Positions 38,075 through 46,538 of a stretch of DNA of 64,000 nucleotides are shown here, one piece after another; the first letter of the stretch is position 1; each line of letters opens with the position of its first letter. The stretch is from the NCBI GenBank assembly GCA_903824665.1, contig CAIJXT010000019.1:37472-101471 (forward strand), given 5' to 3'. This stretch comes from an uncultured Bacteroidota bacterium. GTDB taxonomy: Bacteria > Bacteroidota > Bacteroidia > Chitinophagales > Chitinophagaceae. The notes under the pieces are model-generated. The model had not been told where the DNA came from. It did no database searches and saw only the letters and a list, made by a program, of their open reading frames with translations. The position numbers and the translations under genes are program-made.

Positions 38075-38539
38075 TCAGACAAGTTTGCGCATCACTTCCT
38101 CTATCCGGTTATGCGCCATATTGATGCCTTGTGCAAATGGCAGCTTCAGTATCTGGTCCCGCACTGCTACCGATCGGTACACTACATGCATCAGCAGCCT
38201 GCTGCTTTGGGGAGTTACTGCCTCAAATTCCAGAAACTCCAGTTGCACACCGAATGGCGTTTGTTCCATCTCAAACGTTCTGGTAATTCGTTCATTTTTG
38301 CAGAATTCGTGTATCACCCCACTGAACCGATGTATATTACCCATCGGGTCTGTAGTTTCAAACCGGTAACTGCCATGATTTTCATTGTCCAGTTTCACAA
38401 CCCGGGTACCCATCCACTGTGCTACTATATCTGCGTCTTCATACGCTCTGAAAAGCAGCTCCAGCGGCATTTCAAAATCCCTTGTGATCATCAGCTCCTG
38501 CCTGCCTGCTTCGGCCTCGATCTTTGTTTTCCTTTCCAT
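38075..38539 (-). CDS. SRPBCC-fold (AHSA1/START-like) protein
   Basis: 154 residues. The sequence MERKTKIEAEAGRQELMITRDFEMPLELLFRAYEDADIVAQWMG opens the AHSA1/SRPBCC fold, a hydrophobic-ligand-binding pocket. Such genes are commonly paired with a small ArsR regulator, as here, with 6 bp between them. Ligand unknown. Confidence 0.86.
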   Translation of the reverse strand: MERKTKIEAEAGRQELMITRDFEMPLELLFRAYEDADIVAQWMGTRVVKLDNENHGSYRFETTDPMGNIHRFSGVIHEFCKNERITRTFEMEQTPFGVQLEFLEFEAVTPQSSRLLMHVVYRSVAVRDQILKLPFAQGINMAHNRIEEVMRKLV

Positions 38540-38545
38540 ATCTGC

Positions 38546-38869
38546 CTACGATTTTGGTTTGTAATTTTTCATGATCGCCTCCAGTTTATCAAACCTATCG
38601 TCCCACATCTTGCGAAATGGTTCTAAAAAGTCCGCCACCTCCTTCATTTTTCGGGCATTGATCTGATAGTATATTTCTCTGCCATTTTGCTCCTGTTCAA
38701 GCAATTCACATTCGGTAAGTATCTGTAAGTGTTTGGAAACTGTAGGCCTTGCCGTCCCAAAATTCGCCGCTATCGCACCTGCTGTCATAGCCTGCGTCGC
38801 TACCAGCAGCAATATGCCCCGCCTGGTTGGGTCTGCAATCGCCTGAAATACGTCCCGTCTCAAATTCAT
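38546..38869 (-). CDS. ArsR-family winged-helix repressor
   Basis: 107 residues. [69 protein letters not shown] is the typical ArsR fold with its recognition helix ([13 protein letters not shown]). The usual metal-binding Cys box (ELCVCDL) is absent, so this is a non-metal ArsR of the SRPBCC-linked type. Two inverted repeats flank its own -7 box (38873-38914), suggesting autorepression of the ArsR-SRPBCC-DoxX-YdeI operon. Confidence 0.9.
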   Translation of the reverse strand: MNLRRDVFQAIADPTRRGILLLVATQAMTAGAIAANFGTARPTVSKHLQILTECELLEQEQNGREIYYQINARKMKEVADFLEPFRKMWDDRFDKLEAIMKNYKPKS

Positions 38870-38872
38870 TAT

Positions 38873-38919
38873 GTAGCTATTTGGCTACAAATATAAGCGT
38901 AGCCATTTAACTACGCAAA
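38873..38919 (-). promoter_or_regulatory. ArsR operon promoter with two operator inverted repeats
   Basis: On the minus strand a TTTG (-33, 38916-38919) is followed after exactly 20 bp by TATATTTG (-7, 38888-38895), the Bacteroidota consensus. Two 16-bp sites with the same shape, GTAG-N8-CTAC, lie at 38873-38888 and 38899-38914, 26 bp apart start to start. They read GTAGCTATTTGGCTAC and GTAGCCATTTAACTAC and flank the -7 box. They are probable operators of the ArsR protein, whose ATG is at 38869. Confidence 0.75.
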
Positions 38920-38975
38920 TAAGTTTTTGTTTACGTCGGAATTCTATTGACAAAGGAGATGTAAAATATTGCTAC

Positions 38976-40361
38976 TTAATGTTTCCAGAGCAACTCCAGA
39001 TTGCCTGTCGCCTTCAGGTAATCCAGAAGATACAACCAATACTGCATTCGGTTACTCTGATATGCGGCATCCAAAACCTGCAGGGAAGCTTCTTCCAGAT
39101 TCAGACTTACAGCAGACTCCTGGCCTTCCGCAACCCTGTCCTGAAAAATAGCAATCGACTCAATACTCAGTGCACGGTTCTCCATCTGTGTCTCCATTTC
39201 AGATTGCACCCGAATCATGTTCAATTTTGCCAGGAGCGCATCCTTATCATATTCTGCCGCCCTGTCTTCTTTCTGTTGGTAATACTGACCAGACTGCATC
39301 TCCAGTTGAAGTACTCTATTGTGTTTGTGCTCGCCAGATAGCAACGGATACTTCAGATCAATACCTACATAACTTAGCCCGAACCAGGTATTGGCAGCAA
39401 TCGGATCAAAGTTGTTCGTGTACTGATTGGCACCTACAAAACCCTTCATACTTACTGTTGGCAGGTATTTTGCTTTTTCCGTTTTTGTCTGCAGTGCTGC
39501 AAAATCTCCGTTCAACTGCAATTGCTGCAATTCAGGAATATTCAATGTCGCCGGCCTTACATCAGAAAATGACCAGGCCGTATGATTCACAAATACAGTA
39601 TCAACCAGAAAATCTGTTTGATCGACACCTGTTTCGCCGGTCAAAAAAAGCAGATAAACTTTGTCTTCTATTAACTTTGATACAGCATTCCTGTACTGCT
39701 GCAATGCATTGTTATGGTTTATTCTGGCCTTATTCAGCTCCGACTTCAATAGTCGCTGTTGCTCATATCTGTTGAGCAGTAATTGATAGCTGATGCGGGT
39801 CCTGATCGTGTCGGCTGTTGCAGACCTCACTTTTGCATCCTGCAAGGCAATATCAATATAAACCGCCGCAACATCAAACCCTAGCTGGTATTCTGTTTGC
39901 GCCTGTGCAGCTGCTGCCACCCGTTGCTGCAATTTAGCCTCATTGAGCTGTCTGTTTATGGCCACATCAATCAGTGGCTGATTTACCGTTAGTCCGGCTG
40001 CCTGAGACCATTTCGTACCAAACTGAATACTTTTTGTTGCGTCTGCCGGATACGCAGGATTAAATACCCCAATTGGCAAAATAGATGTTTGCAGAATTGG
40101 GTTGTACATGTAGGAATAGGCTAGATTGATCTGTGGCCAGTACTTTCGGTACAATGCCTCTGTCTGTAACCTGCGTATCACCTCGTTCGACTTGCCAGCC
40201 TGTATCTGCTTCCGTTGCTGTAGCGCATTCTTTATGGCCTGCGGCAATGTGATCGTTCGCTGCGCACATACAGGTACAGACAGCACCATCAGCAGTGCAA
40301 CAACCACAAAGCCGAACGCCCTGTATTGAAGTGTTTTTTTACTGGAAGAATCTGAATTCAT
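38976..40361 (-). CDS. TolC-family outer-membrane efflux protein
   Basis: 461 residues. Signal peptide ends VPVCAQ. The two long heptad-rich regions (ALQQRKQIQAGKSNEVIRRLQTEALYRKYWPQINLAY and the equivalent in the second half) and the GLSYVGIDLKYPLLSG strand are TolC-like. It provides the outer-membrane duct for the DevBCA-type exporter encoded just upstream on the same strand (16-bp gap to the permease gene). Confidence 0.88.
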   Translation of the reverse strand: MNSDSSSKKTLQYRAFGFVVVALLMVLSVPVCAQRTITLPQAIKNALQQRKQIQAGKSNEVIRRLQTEALYRKYWPQINLAYSYMYNPILQTSILPIGVFNPAYPADATKSIQFGTKWSQAAGLTVNQPLIDVAINRQLNEAKLQQRVAAAAQAQTEYQLGFDVAAVYIDIALQDAKVRSATADTIRTRISYQLLLNRYEQQRLLKSELNKARINHNNALQQYRNAVSKLIEDKVYLLFLTGETGVDQTDFLVDTVFVNHTAWSFSDVRPATLNIPELQQLQLNGDFAALQTKTEKAKYLPTVSMKGFVGANQYTNNFDPIAANTWFGLSYVGIDLKYPLLSGEHKHNRVLQLEMQSGQYYQQKEDRAAEYDKDALLAKLNMIRVQSEMETQMENRALSIESIAIFQDRVAEGQESAVSLNLEEASLQVLDAAYQSNRMQYWLYLLDYLKATGNLELLWKH

Positions 40362-40377
40362 AAACGCTTATTAAAAA

Positions 40378-41508
40378 TCATCTGAAAACTGCGGCAGGCT
40401 CTACGCTTCTGATTCTGCTTAGTGCAAAAGAGGCACCGCCAACCGATATTAAACCTATAGTCGAAAACATACCTAGCAGCACCAGCGGAGAAAATGAAAA
40501 TATTAATCCCGAGTTGGCAACACCCCGCCTGAAACCTTCCAGCAACAGCAGCCCTGCCAGAAAACCAACAACTGAGAATAGCAGTGCTTGCGTTAATATC
40601 AGGCGGGTTATATAGCCATTGCTACCTCCTATGGCCTTTATTGTTCCATAGTCTTTTAGCCTGTCCAGAGCAGACGAGTACATAGTTAGCCCTATGATGA
40701 AAAATCCCGCAATCAATGCAAAAACGATCAATGTCCCTGTACTCAATGCTATACCACTGCTCGACAAAATTTTCTTTACCGACGATGCCGCTAGCTGCTT
40801 CGCAGGCCATGCCCTTACACCCGGCACCTGCCTGTTGATGTCGGCAACTACGTCATCAGTGTTTGCACCCGCACCCACGTTCACCAATACTGCACTGATT
40901 GCATTAACTGGCTGATTAGCATAAAATCTGGCCCGCTCTATTGTAGTCACACAAAAACTGCTGCCAAACCCCCTGAACCCCTTCGTTTGCATCGCAAAAA
41001 ATGCCCGCTTCCCATTCACCTCAAAATCTGTTCCGATAGCTATCGAACCACCCAGATTCTTCTTTTCAAAAAATTCACCGCTTATCGCACCATCCATCTG
41101 CAGATCAGCGGTTTCACCGGCTGATATTTTTTCAGGCCGCACTATAGCCTGCACTTTGCCTGCATCTACACCTATCAGAGTAATACCGCCACTCGTGCCG
41201 TCTTTAAAGTTGCATGAGGCACCCGCGATGAGCAACGGAAATGCTTCCCCTACACCACCTATTCCTTGTACAGCCCGCAGATTCCGCATATCAAGGCGAC
41301 CAAGCTGGTTCACGTCGTTTGTTTTGCTATCCACAACCCAGATGTCAGCATTTACATCGGTAGCCAGTGCCCCCATTAGTCCCGAGAGAAAGAAAAACAC
41401 ACCCAACTGCTGACCAATCAAAAATGTACTTATTAAGATACCAACTATCACCCCGATACTCTTGGCCTTGTCAAACCTGATAAACTTCCACGCTATCTTC
41501 AGCATCAT
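40378..41508 (-). CDS. ABC exporter permease, DevC/MacB-FtsX type
   Basis: About 376 residues from the ATG at 41508 (or the next one, 41505); the frame opens 10 codons upstream, inside the adaptor gene. The N-terminal helix (FDKAKSIGVIVGILISTFLIG), a periplasmic domain of about 200 residues, and three helices near the C-terminus form the four-TM MacB/FtsX topology. The sequence KDYGTIKAIGGSNGYITRLIL is typical of FtsX permeases. The start follows the adaptor stop by 1 bp. Cargo unknown. Confidence 0.86.
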   Translation of the reverse strand: MMLKIAWKFIRFDKAKSIGVIVGILISTFLIGQQLGVFFFLSGLMGALATDVNADIWVVDSKTNDVNQLGRLDMRNLRAVQGIGGVGEAFPLLIAGASCNFKDGTSGGITLIGVDAGKVQAIVRPEKISAGETADLQMDGAISGEFFEKKNLGGSIAIGTDFEVNGKRAFFAMQTKGFRGFGSSFCVTTIERARFYANQPVNAISAVLVNVGAGANTDDVVADINRQVPGVRAWPAKQLAASSVKKILSSSGIALSTGTLIVFALIAGFFIIGLTMYSSALDRLKDYGTIKAIGGSNGYITRLILTQALLFSVVGFLAGLLLLEGFRRGVANSGLIFSFSPLVLLGMFSTIGLISVGGASFALSRIRSVEPAAVFR

Positions 41509-41509
41509 T

Positions 41510-42463
41510 TCACTTTTTAAGATTTCCGGAAATAGCAATCACACATTCTATTCTGGCATTCAGCAACAACTTTTCAGGCTGTTCCAGCATGATCTTTATG
41601 GTGCGCACCCGGCGGTCTTCTTTCTCGCCCGACTGGTCAGTGAACAACGACTTTTTCTTCAGAAACGATTGAGCCAGATATACCTCACCCGCCGACAATG
41701 TATCCTGCGACCCCACATTCCGTATCCAGGCTTTTTGCCCTACTGCAACTTTGTCAGCATACATTTCATCAATCTCACAAATGGCTATCGTCCGTCCATT
41801 AGGGCTTATCTGCGCAAACGGTTGTCTGGTATCTATCGCCCCTCCTGTCAGTGTACTGATTTCCAGTATTTTCCCATCCACCGGCGACTTCACAATCTTC
41901 TGGTCTCGTTCTATCTCAGCCACCCTCAGCGCTGCCTTTTTTTGCGCCAGCCTGCTTTCTGCCACCTTTACATCGGCCTTCAGTCTCGCAATACTGTACC
42001 GGTATGTTGTCAGTTCAGTGGTTGCATTATCTACCGCCTGTTGTGTCTCAGCACCCTTTTCCTGCAGCCGCTGCAGCCGCTGCAGGCCCAGTGCGGCATT
42101 ACTATATTTAACTTCAGTTTCCGCCACACTTGCCTCATTTGCTTTTATCTGGTTTGCCTCACTGATCACCTCACCCGCCAGTTGTCGTACCCTGGCGTCT
42201 TCCAACTCATGATTCAGTTCCAAAATTGGCATACCTGCACGCACGGTATCGTTTTCCTTCATCAATACTTGTGCTACAATGCCATTCACCGCAGACGACA
42301 CCTGTATTATTTCATTTTCCGGCTCTATTTTACCTATACCTACTACCTGATTCACAACCGCAGAACCGGGTATTGCAGCAGCATTGGTCCGCTCCATCGA
42401 CTCCTTGTTGCCGCATGCAGCACATATTATCAACGGTACTACCAGCCATGTATATCGTTTCAT
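41510..42463 (-). CDS. Periplasmic adaptor (HlyD/DevB family) lipoprotein
   Basis: 317 residues. A lipoprotein signal (MKRYTWLVVPLIICAAC) places it on the inner membrane. The lipoyl/biotinyl-like half-motif (GIVAQVLMKENDTVRAGMPILELNHELEDARV) is followed by a coiled coil (about 85-185) and the second half-motif (KIVKSPVDGKILEISTLTGGAI), as in membrane-fusion proteins. With the ATPase, permease and TolC genes it makes a complete tripartite exporter. Confidence 0.88.
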   Translation of the reverse strand: MKRYTWLVVPLIICAACGNKESMERTNAAAIPGSAVVNQVVGIGKIEPENEIIQVSSAVNGIVAQVLMKENDTVRAGMPILELNHELEDARVRQLAGEVISEANQIKANEASVAETEVKYSNAALGLQRLQRLQEKGAETQQAVDNATTELTTYRYSIARLKADVKVAESRLAQKKAALRVAEIERDQKIVKSPVDGKILEISTLTGGAIDTRQPFAQISPNGRTIAICEIDEMYADKVAVGQKAWIRNVGSQDTLSAGEVYLAQSFLKKKSLFTDQSGEKEDRRVRTIKIMLEQPEKLLLNARIECVIAISGNLKK

Positions 42464-42472
42464 AATTGATAT

Positions 42473-43189
42473 TTATTTACGCACAATTTCGTCTTCTATG
42501 GGTTTGTCAGAAATACCACCATCCACCACATATATTATACGGTCTGCAAATGGTGTTAGCCGGGTGTCATGAGTTACTACCGCCACTGCCTTGCCCTGTG
42601 TGGCCAGCAGCTTCAGTTCATTCATTACTATACCAACACTCTTTGTGTCCAGCGATGCTGTCGGCTCATCACACAGCATCATGGCGGGGTCGGTAACCAG
42701 TGCCCTCGCAATAGCCACTCTTTGCTGCTGGCCGCCACTCAGGTCATTGCTCAGGTTCTTCATTCGGTCACCCATACCTACCTTTTCCAGCGCGGCTGCA
42801 GCCTTGGTGCGCGCATCCTTTTCACTTACTCCCTGCAATATCAACGGCATCATCACATTTTCAAGTGCGGTCAACGGAGCTATCAGATTGAACTTCTGAA
42901 ATACAAACCCGATTTTTTTCAGCCTTATCTGTGCCAGACTTTTTTCGTTCTGCTCGCTCACTTTTACTCCGTCTATCCATACCTCACCAAAACTTGGATA
43001 GATAACACAGCCCAATAGTGAAAGCAAAGTGGTTTTACCCGACCCGGAAGGCCCGATAATTAATGTTAACTCACCCGATCGCAGATCTACCCAACTGGCC
43101 TGCAATGCAGTTATAACCGTATCGCCGGCTTTATACTCCTTTCCGGCCCCTACTACTCTGGCTACTATCTTGTTTGCCACCTGTGTCAA
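42473..43189 (-). CDS. ABC exporter ATPase, LolD/DevA-like
   Basis: About 238 residues. Walker A GPSGSGKTTLLSLLG, Q-loop FVFQKFNLIAPLTALENVMMP, signature LSGGQQQRVAIARAL, Walker B MMLCDEPTASLD and the His switch VVTHDTR are all intact. The start is uncertain: TTG at 43189 or GTG at 43180. The nearest ATG (43200) is out of frame. First gene of the ABC-adaptor-permease-TolC operon; 9 bp to the next gene. Confidence 0.88.
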   Translation of the reverse strand: MTQVANKIVARVVGAGKEYKAGDTVITALQASWVDLRSGELTLIIGPSGSGKTTLLSLLGCVIYPSFGEVWIDGVKVSEQNEKSLAQIRLKKIGFVFQKFNLIAPLTALENVMMPLILQGVSEKDARTKAAAALEKVGMGDRMKNLSNDLSGGQQQRVAIARALVTDPAMMLCDEPTASLDTKSVGIVMNELKLLATQGKAVAVVTHDTRLTPFADRIIYVVDGGISDKPIEDEIVRK

Positions 43190-43490
43190 TTCCTTTTCAT
43201 TCTACAGGTAAGGTAGTCATTCTCAATCTGGCAAACCTTGACTACAATCACCTTCCCATGTTTTATTTTACCCACGTAAGTCGGCAACGCCTCACATCAT
43301 CACCAAAGAGGATTTCATTTTGAGAAAAAAATACTCAAAAAAAAAACTTATGCCAGACGCTACCACCGCTCCAGTTTTGCAAGCGCAAAGCCCCGTGTAC
43401 CGCGAAACATCCATACTCGCATTTTATCATGTCCCACTGGCGCGAGTATGAAGCATAGACTTGCGCAAAAGCTAACTCGTGCCACACGCT

Positions 43491-43513
43491 ATAGCCAGTT
43501 TGCAACTGGCTAT
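43491..43513 (+). other. Hairpin in the left composite repeat
   Basis: Perfect inverted repeat ATAGCCAGTT - TGC - AACTGGCTAT. The equivalent in the right copy (54855-54878) keeps the pairing with a compensatory A-T to T-A change, a small bulge and one mismatch. Confidence 0.65.
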
Positions 43514-43690
43514 TGCCTGCCCACTTGTGCAGTGTTATCTCCTGGCACACGCAACAATATCATTACTGTTTTGTCTTAGTCCGCAGGCTACCCAGGCAAT
43601 GATTTTCCGAAGTTAATTATTGCTATACACCACAGCTGGAACAGCACTACTGATAGGGTCCCTTAAGGACGCATATTACCACAAGTTTGT

Positions 43691-43722
43691 TTTGTAAATC
43701 TCGTCCAGATGTACTATATTTG
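43691..43722 (+). promoter_or_regulatory. Inward-pointing promoter in the left composite repeat
   Basis: TTTG (43691-43694), 20-bp spacer, TATATTTG (43715-43722): a perfect Bacteroidota TTTG-N20-TAnnTTTG pair. It is conserved in the right copy at 54648-54679 and points into the bracketed region. Confidence 0.7.
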
Positions 43723-43804
43723 CATACGAAAAAGTACTTCTATCCAGTTAGCAATTCACCGCTGTGGTTAAATTTTGCCCCAATAACATATAAGTAAATT
43801 CCAT

Positions 43805-44154
43805 AGCGCAAAAGTGTGCAAAAAGTGCGCAATTCCTGAAGTGCAATTTTCTGATAACACATTGATTATCAATCACAATATGCGCAAAAATGCACAATAA
43901 GAATTTTTCAGGGCAACTGCGCAATTTTGCAATTAGGCGTTTTTGGTGCGCAATCATTACAGCACCGTTTCCACCATTGCACTGCGGCTTCATTACTGAT
44001 CAGGTTTGACGCATAAGCAATAATCGTAGCGCAAAAGTGGGCAAAAAGTGCGCAATTCCTGGTGTGCAGATTTTTGATAACACATTGATTATCAATCACA
44101 ACATGTGCAAAAGTGCACGACACCAATTTCTTCGGGCAACTGTGCAATTTTCCA
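43805..44154. repeat. Two tandem ~223-bp units of the left copy
   Basis: Unit 1 begins at 43805 and unit 2 at 44028, with well-conserved parts of about 128 bp each and a more variable spacer. Each contains several GCGCAA-like words at roughly 10-14 bp spacing and the invariant palindromic core ATTGATTATCAAT (23-nt conserved block at 43856-43878 and 44079-44101). Confidence 0.85.
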
Positions 44155-44329
44155 TTTTGGCGGTAAATGATGAATCTGCACCGCTAACAGTACTACAACT
44201 ACGCAATAGGGGCATCAACACTGCCTGGCAACTTCAAAATCAGTCAGTTACCGGCTTGCCAGGCCAAAGCACATAGTGCGATTTATAAATTACCACTAAA
44301 GTGTAATACGACCTCCTCTTTCAACAAGG

Positions 44330-44337
44330 TATTTTTG
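44330..44337 (+). promoter_or_regulatory. Candidate -7 promoter box of the T9SS gene
   Basis: TATTTTTG matches TAnnTTTG, 20 bp before the ATG at 44357. Confidence 0.4.
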
Positions 44338-44356
44338 TCAAAAATCAGAAAATCAA

Positions 44357-45301
44357 ATGAAATGTACTACTATTAAAATCGCTTTGATGAGCTTGTGCTG
44401 CACATCCGCTGCTTTCGCACAGCCAGTTATTCCCAATGCAGCAAACCTTCCGGCCGTCGGGTTTACCGCGCCAATATTGACAGGTATAGCTACCATACCA
44501 CCCGGGGCTGGTGGAGCCGGTGTTACCTGGAATTTTAGTACGGTCAGTATGGCTAATATAGGCACCTATGCAATATTGAACCCTGCCACCACCCCTGTAG
44601 CCGCTGCTTATCCGGCAGGCAATTATGCATTGTCCGTTACACCCACTTCCGGCAGTCCGCTATATAGTTACTACATTACTTCCGCTGCTGACATGAAGGA
44701 GCTTGCGAATAGCGTAACCACCACCGCCGGCAGTGGAGTCAACTATACCTCAGGCCCCAGAAAAATACTGAAATTCCCCTATGCATACCTCGACAATTTC
44801 ACCGGCACCTACACATCAGCAACAACCAGCGGTACCGATTATTCAGAGTACGATGGCTATGGCACACTCATTACACCCTGGGCTACTTACACCAACGTAG
44901 TACGCATCAAAAACAGGTATACTTCGTCCATAGGGTACGCTATAAACTGGTATACGCTCAATCCACTCGTGAGTGTTTTTTCCTTCGATAGCATGTCAAA
45001 CAGGTATACCGGTCTTAATGTGTCTGCCAGCAATATCGATATCAGGAACGTCAACACGGAGGCTGCCGCAATCTGGCCAAACCCCCTGACCGAAAATGGC
45101 ACAATATCAATAGGTCACAACTTGCAGCTTACAGACGCGGTGCTGGAGCTTACAGACATAGCCGGAAAGCTCATCATGCATCAGCCCCTGACCGCACACA
45201 CTTCCACAATACAACGTGGGCAACTCAAATCAGGCCTCTACATATATCAGGTGAAAAATAATGGTATCTGTGTTGCAAAAGGGAAACTGGCGGTTCAATA
45301 G
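44357..45301 (+). CDS. Secreted protein with T9SS type A sorting domain, unknown body
   Basis: 314 residues. Signal peptide ends SAAFAQ. A beta-rich body of about 215 residues (VTWNFSTVSMANIGTYAI, then YLDNFTGTYTSATTSGTDY) has no recognised catalytic motif. The last ~75 residues (AAIWPNPLTENGTISIG to CVAKGKLAVQ, with GLYIYQV) form a type A T9SS signal. Exported to the cell surface or outside. It is the first gene inside the left inverted repeat and is read in the direction of the repeat's promoter. Confidence 0.8.
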   Translation: MKCTTIKIALMSLCCTSAAFAQPVIPNAANLPAVGFTAPILTGIATIPPGAGGAGVTWNFSTVSMANIGTYAILNPATTPVAAAYPAGNYALSVTPTSGSPLYSYYITSAADMKELANSVTTTAGSGVNYTSGPRKILKFPYAYLDNFTGTYTSATTSGTDYSEYDGYGTLITPWATYTNVVRIKNRYTSSIGYAINWYTLNPLVSVFSFDSMSNRYTGLNVSASNIDIRNVNTEAAAIWPNPLTENGTISIGHNLQLTDAVLELTDIAGKLIMHQPLTAHTSTIQRGQLKSGLYIYQVKNNGICVAKGKLAVQ

Positions 45302-45337
45302 GTCTGGATAATAAAGCCGGATTTGCCATACAAAATG

Positions 45338-45345
45338 TATCTTTG
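45338..45345 (+). promoter_or_regulatory. Candidate -7 promoter box of mdh
   Basis: TATCTTTG fits TAnnTTTG, 44 bp upstream of the mdh ATG. A TTTG lies 12 bp further upstream, closer than the ideal distance. Confidence 0.4.
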
Positions 45346-45389
45346 CACTCCGAAAATCTATTATTTAACACCTAAAAAGTACAATAAGA

Positions 45390-46325
45390 ATGAAAATAAC
45401 CGTAGTGGGCGCCGGAGCAGTAGGCGCAACCTGTGCCGACAACATCGCCCGTAGAGAACTGGCCGAAGAACTGGTAATACTCGACATCAAAGAAGGTTTT
45501 GCTGAAGGCAAAGCACTCGACATCACCCAGACAGCATCGCTTTGCGGCTTCGACACCCGTGTTAAGGGCGTTACCAACGACTACACAGCTACCGCCGGAT
45601 CGGACGTGGTAGTGATCACATCTGGTATTCCCCGCAAGCCCGGTATGACCCGCGAAGAACTGATAGGCACCAACGCCAAAATCGTGGAAACTGTTTGCAA
45701 AAACATACTCGAATACTCTCCCAACGCCATCATAGTGGTAATCTCTAACCCTATGGATACTATGACCTACCTGGCACTCAAGTCAACAGGTCTGCCAAAG
45801 AACCGTATCATAGGCATGGGTGGCATACTCGATAGCGCACGCTTCAAATGCTATCTGCAGAAAGAGCTCAATTGCTCACAAAACGATCTGCACGCTACCG
45901 TGATCGGTGGTCATGGCGATACTACTATGATTCCGCTTACACGCCTCGCTACTATCAATGGCACACCGGTATCCAACTTGCTCGATGCCGCTACACTGCA
46001 GAAAGTAGCTGCTGATACGATGGTAGGCGGTGCTACGCTTACCAAGTTACTGGGTACATCAGCATGGTATGCTCCGGGTGCGGCTGGTGCTGAGCTGGTT
46101 GAGTCTATCGTTCGCAATCAGAAGAAAGTGTTCCCTTGCTGCGTGTCGCTCGAAGGCGAATACGGCCAGAACGACATTTGCCTCGGTGTTCCCGTAGTTA
46201 TAGGCAGCACAGGCTGGGAAAGCATCATCGACTACAAACTCAACGACGAAGAAATGGCTGCCTTCAACAAGTCTGCCGACGCAGTCCGCAGCATGAACGC
46301 TGTACTGGACACACTCGTTGCTTAA
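45390..46325 (+). CDS. mdh: Malate dehydrogenase (LDH-like type)
   Basis: 311 residues. GAGAVG at 7-12 binds NAD, with Asp32 setting NAD+ over NADP+ preference. Arg82 and Arg88 (GIPRKPGMTREE) and Arg151 bind the dicarboxylate. Asp149 and His175 (GGHGDTTM) are the catalytic pair. The Arg at 82 marks malate rather than lactate specificity. TCA-cycle enzyme, cytoplasmic. A terminator follows at 46376-46402. Confidence 0.95.
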   Translation: MKITVVGAGAVGATCADNIARRELAEELVILDIKEGFAEGKALDITQTASLCGFDTRVKGVTNDYTATAGSDVVVITSGIPRKPGMTREELIGTNAKIVETVCKNILEYSPNAIIVVISNPMDTMTYLALKSTGLPKNRIIGMGGILDSARFKCYLQKELNCSQNDLHATVIGGHGDTTMIPLTRLATINGTPVSNLLDAATLQKVAADTMVGGATLTKLLGTSAWYAPGAAGAELVESIVRNQKKVFPCCVSLEGEYGQNDICLGVPVVIGSTGWESIIDYKLNDEEMAAFNKSADAVRSMNAVLDTLVA

Positions 46326-46375
46326 TAATCTGTAAAAGACAGCAAAGGCTGCATTTACAATAGCGAAGTTTTATT

Positions 46376-46402
46376 AAATGCCCCGGCTGGTCCGGGGCAT
46401 TT
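46376..46402 (+). terminator. Rho-independent terminator after mdh
   Basis: Arms AATGCCCCGG / CCGGGGCATT with a 5-nt loop, followed by TTTT. It ends mdh on the plus strand. Confidence 0.8.
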
Positions 46403-46429
46403 TCACCACCACTGAGGCCATAAAAGCCA

Positions 46430-46452
46430 GAAGCCGCTCACAGAGCGGCTTC
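46430..46452 (-). terminator. Perfect stem-loop, possible metK terminator
   Basis: GAAGCCGCTC / GAGCGGCTTC with a 3-nt loop. On the minus strand, downstream of metK, a weak T-rich tract follows. Its function as a terminator is likely but less sure than the mdh one. Confidence 0.5.
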
Positions 46453-46538
46453 CAGACCAGAAAAACAGTATTCATATTAGCGGCTAGTGCCATTCGGGAA
46501 ACAATTGGTTATATGCTCCCGTTGCCCGCACTGATGTA

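Larger units (their letters stand above)
43190..44356. repeat. Intergenic block with left composite repeat (about 43425-44165)
   Basis: 1.17 kb without a convincing gene. It holds the left copy of a composite repeat whose right copy is at 54170-54945 in inverted orientation. Parts, in order: a REP-like block starting near 43430 with GGCGCGAG...CTCGTGCC complementary arms; a perfect 10-bp hairpin (43491-43513); a promoter (43691-43722); and two tandem ~223-bp units (from 43805 and 44028), each rich in GCGCAA words. Small minus-strand frames in the tandem units are judged non-coding. A -7 box for the next gene is at 44330-44337. Confidence 0.8.

Noticed and set aside
41462..42469. 335-codon plus-strand frame opposite the adaptor gene
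   Set aside because: It is antisense to a clear HlyD/DevB adaptor, has a Cys/His/Tyr-rich composition unlike real proteins and matches no family.
43800..44160. CRISPR array
   Set aside because: The repeats are about 224 bp apart and contain inverted words; there are no short direct repeats with unique spacers and no cas genes.
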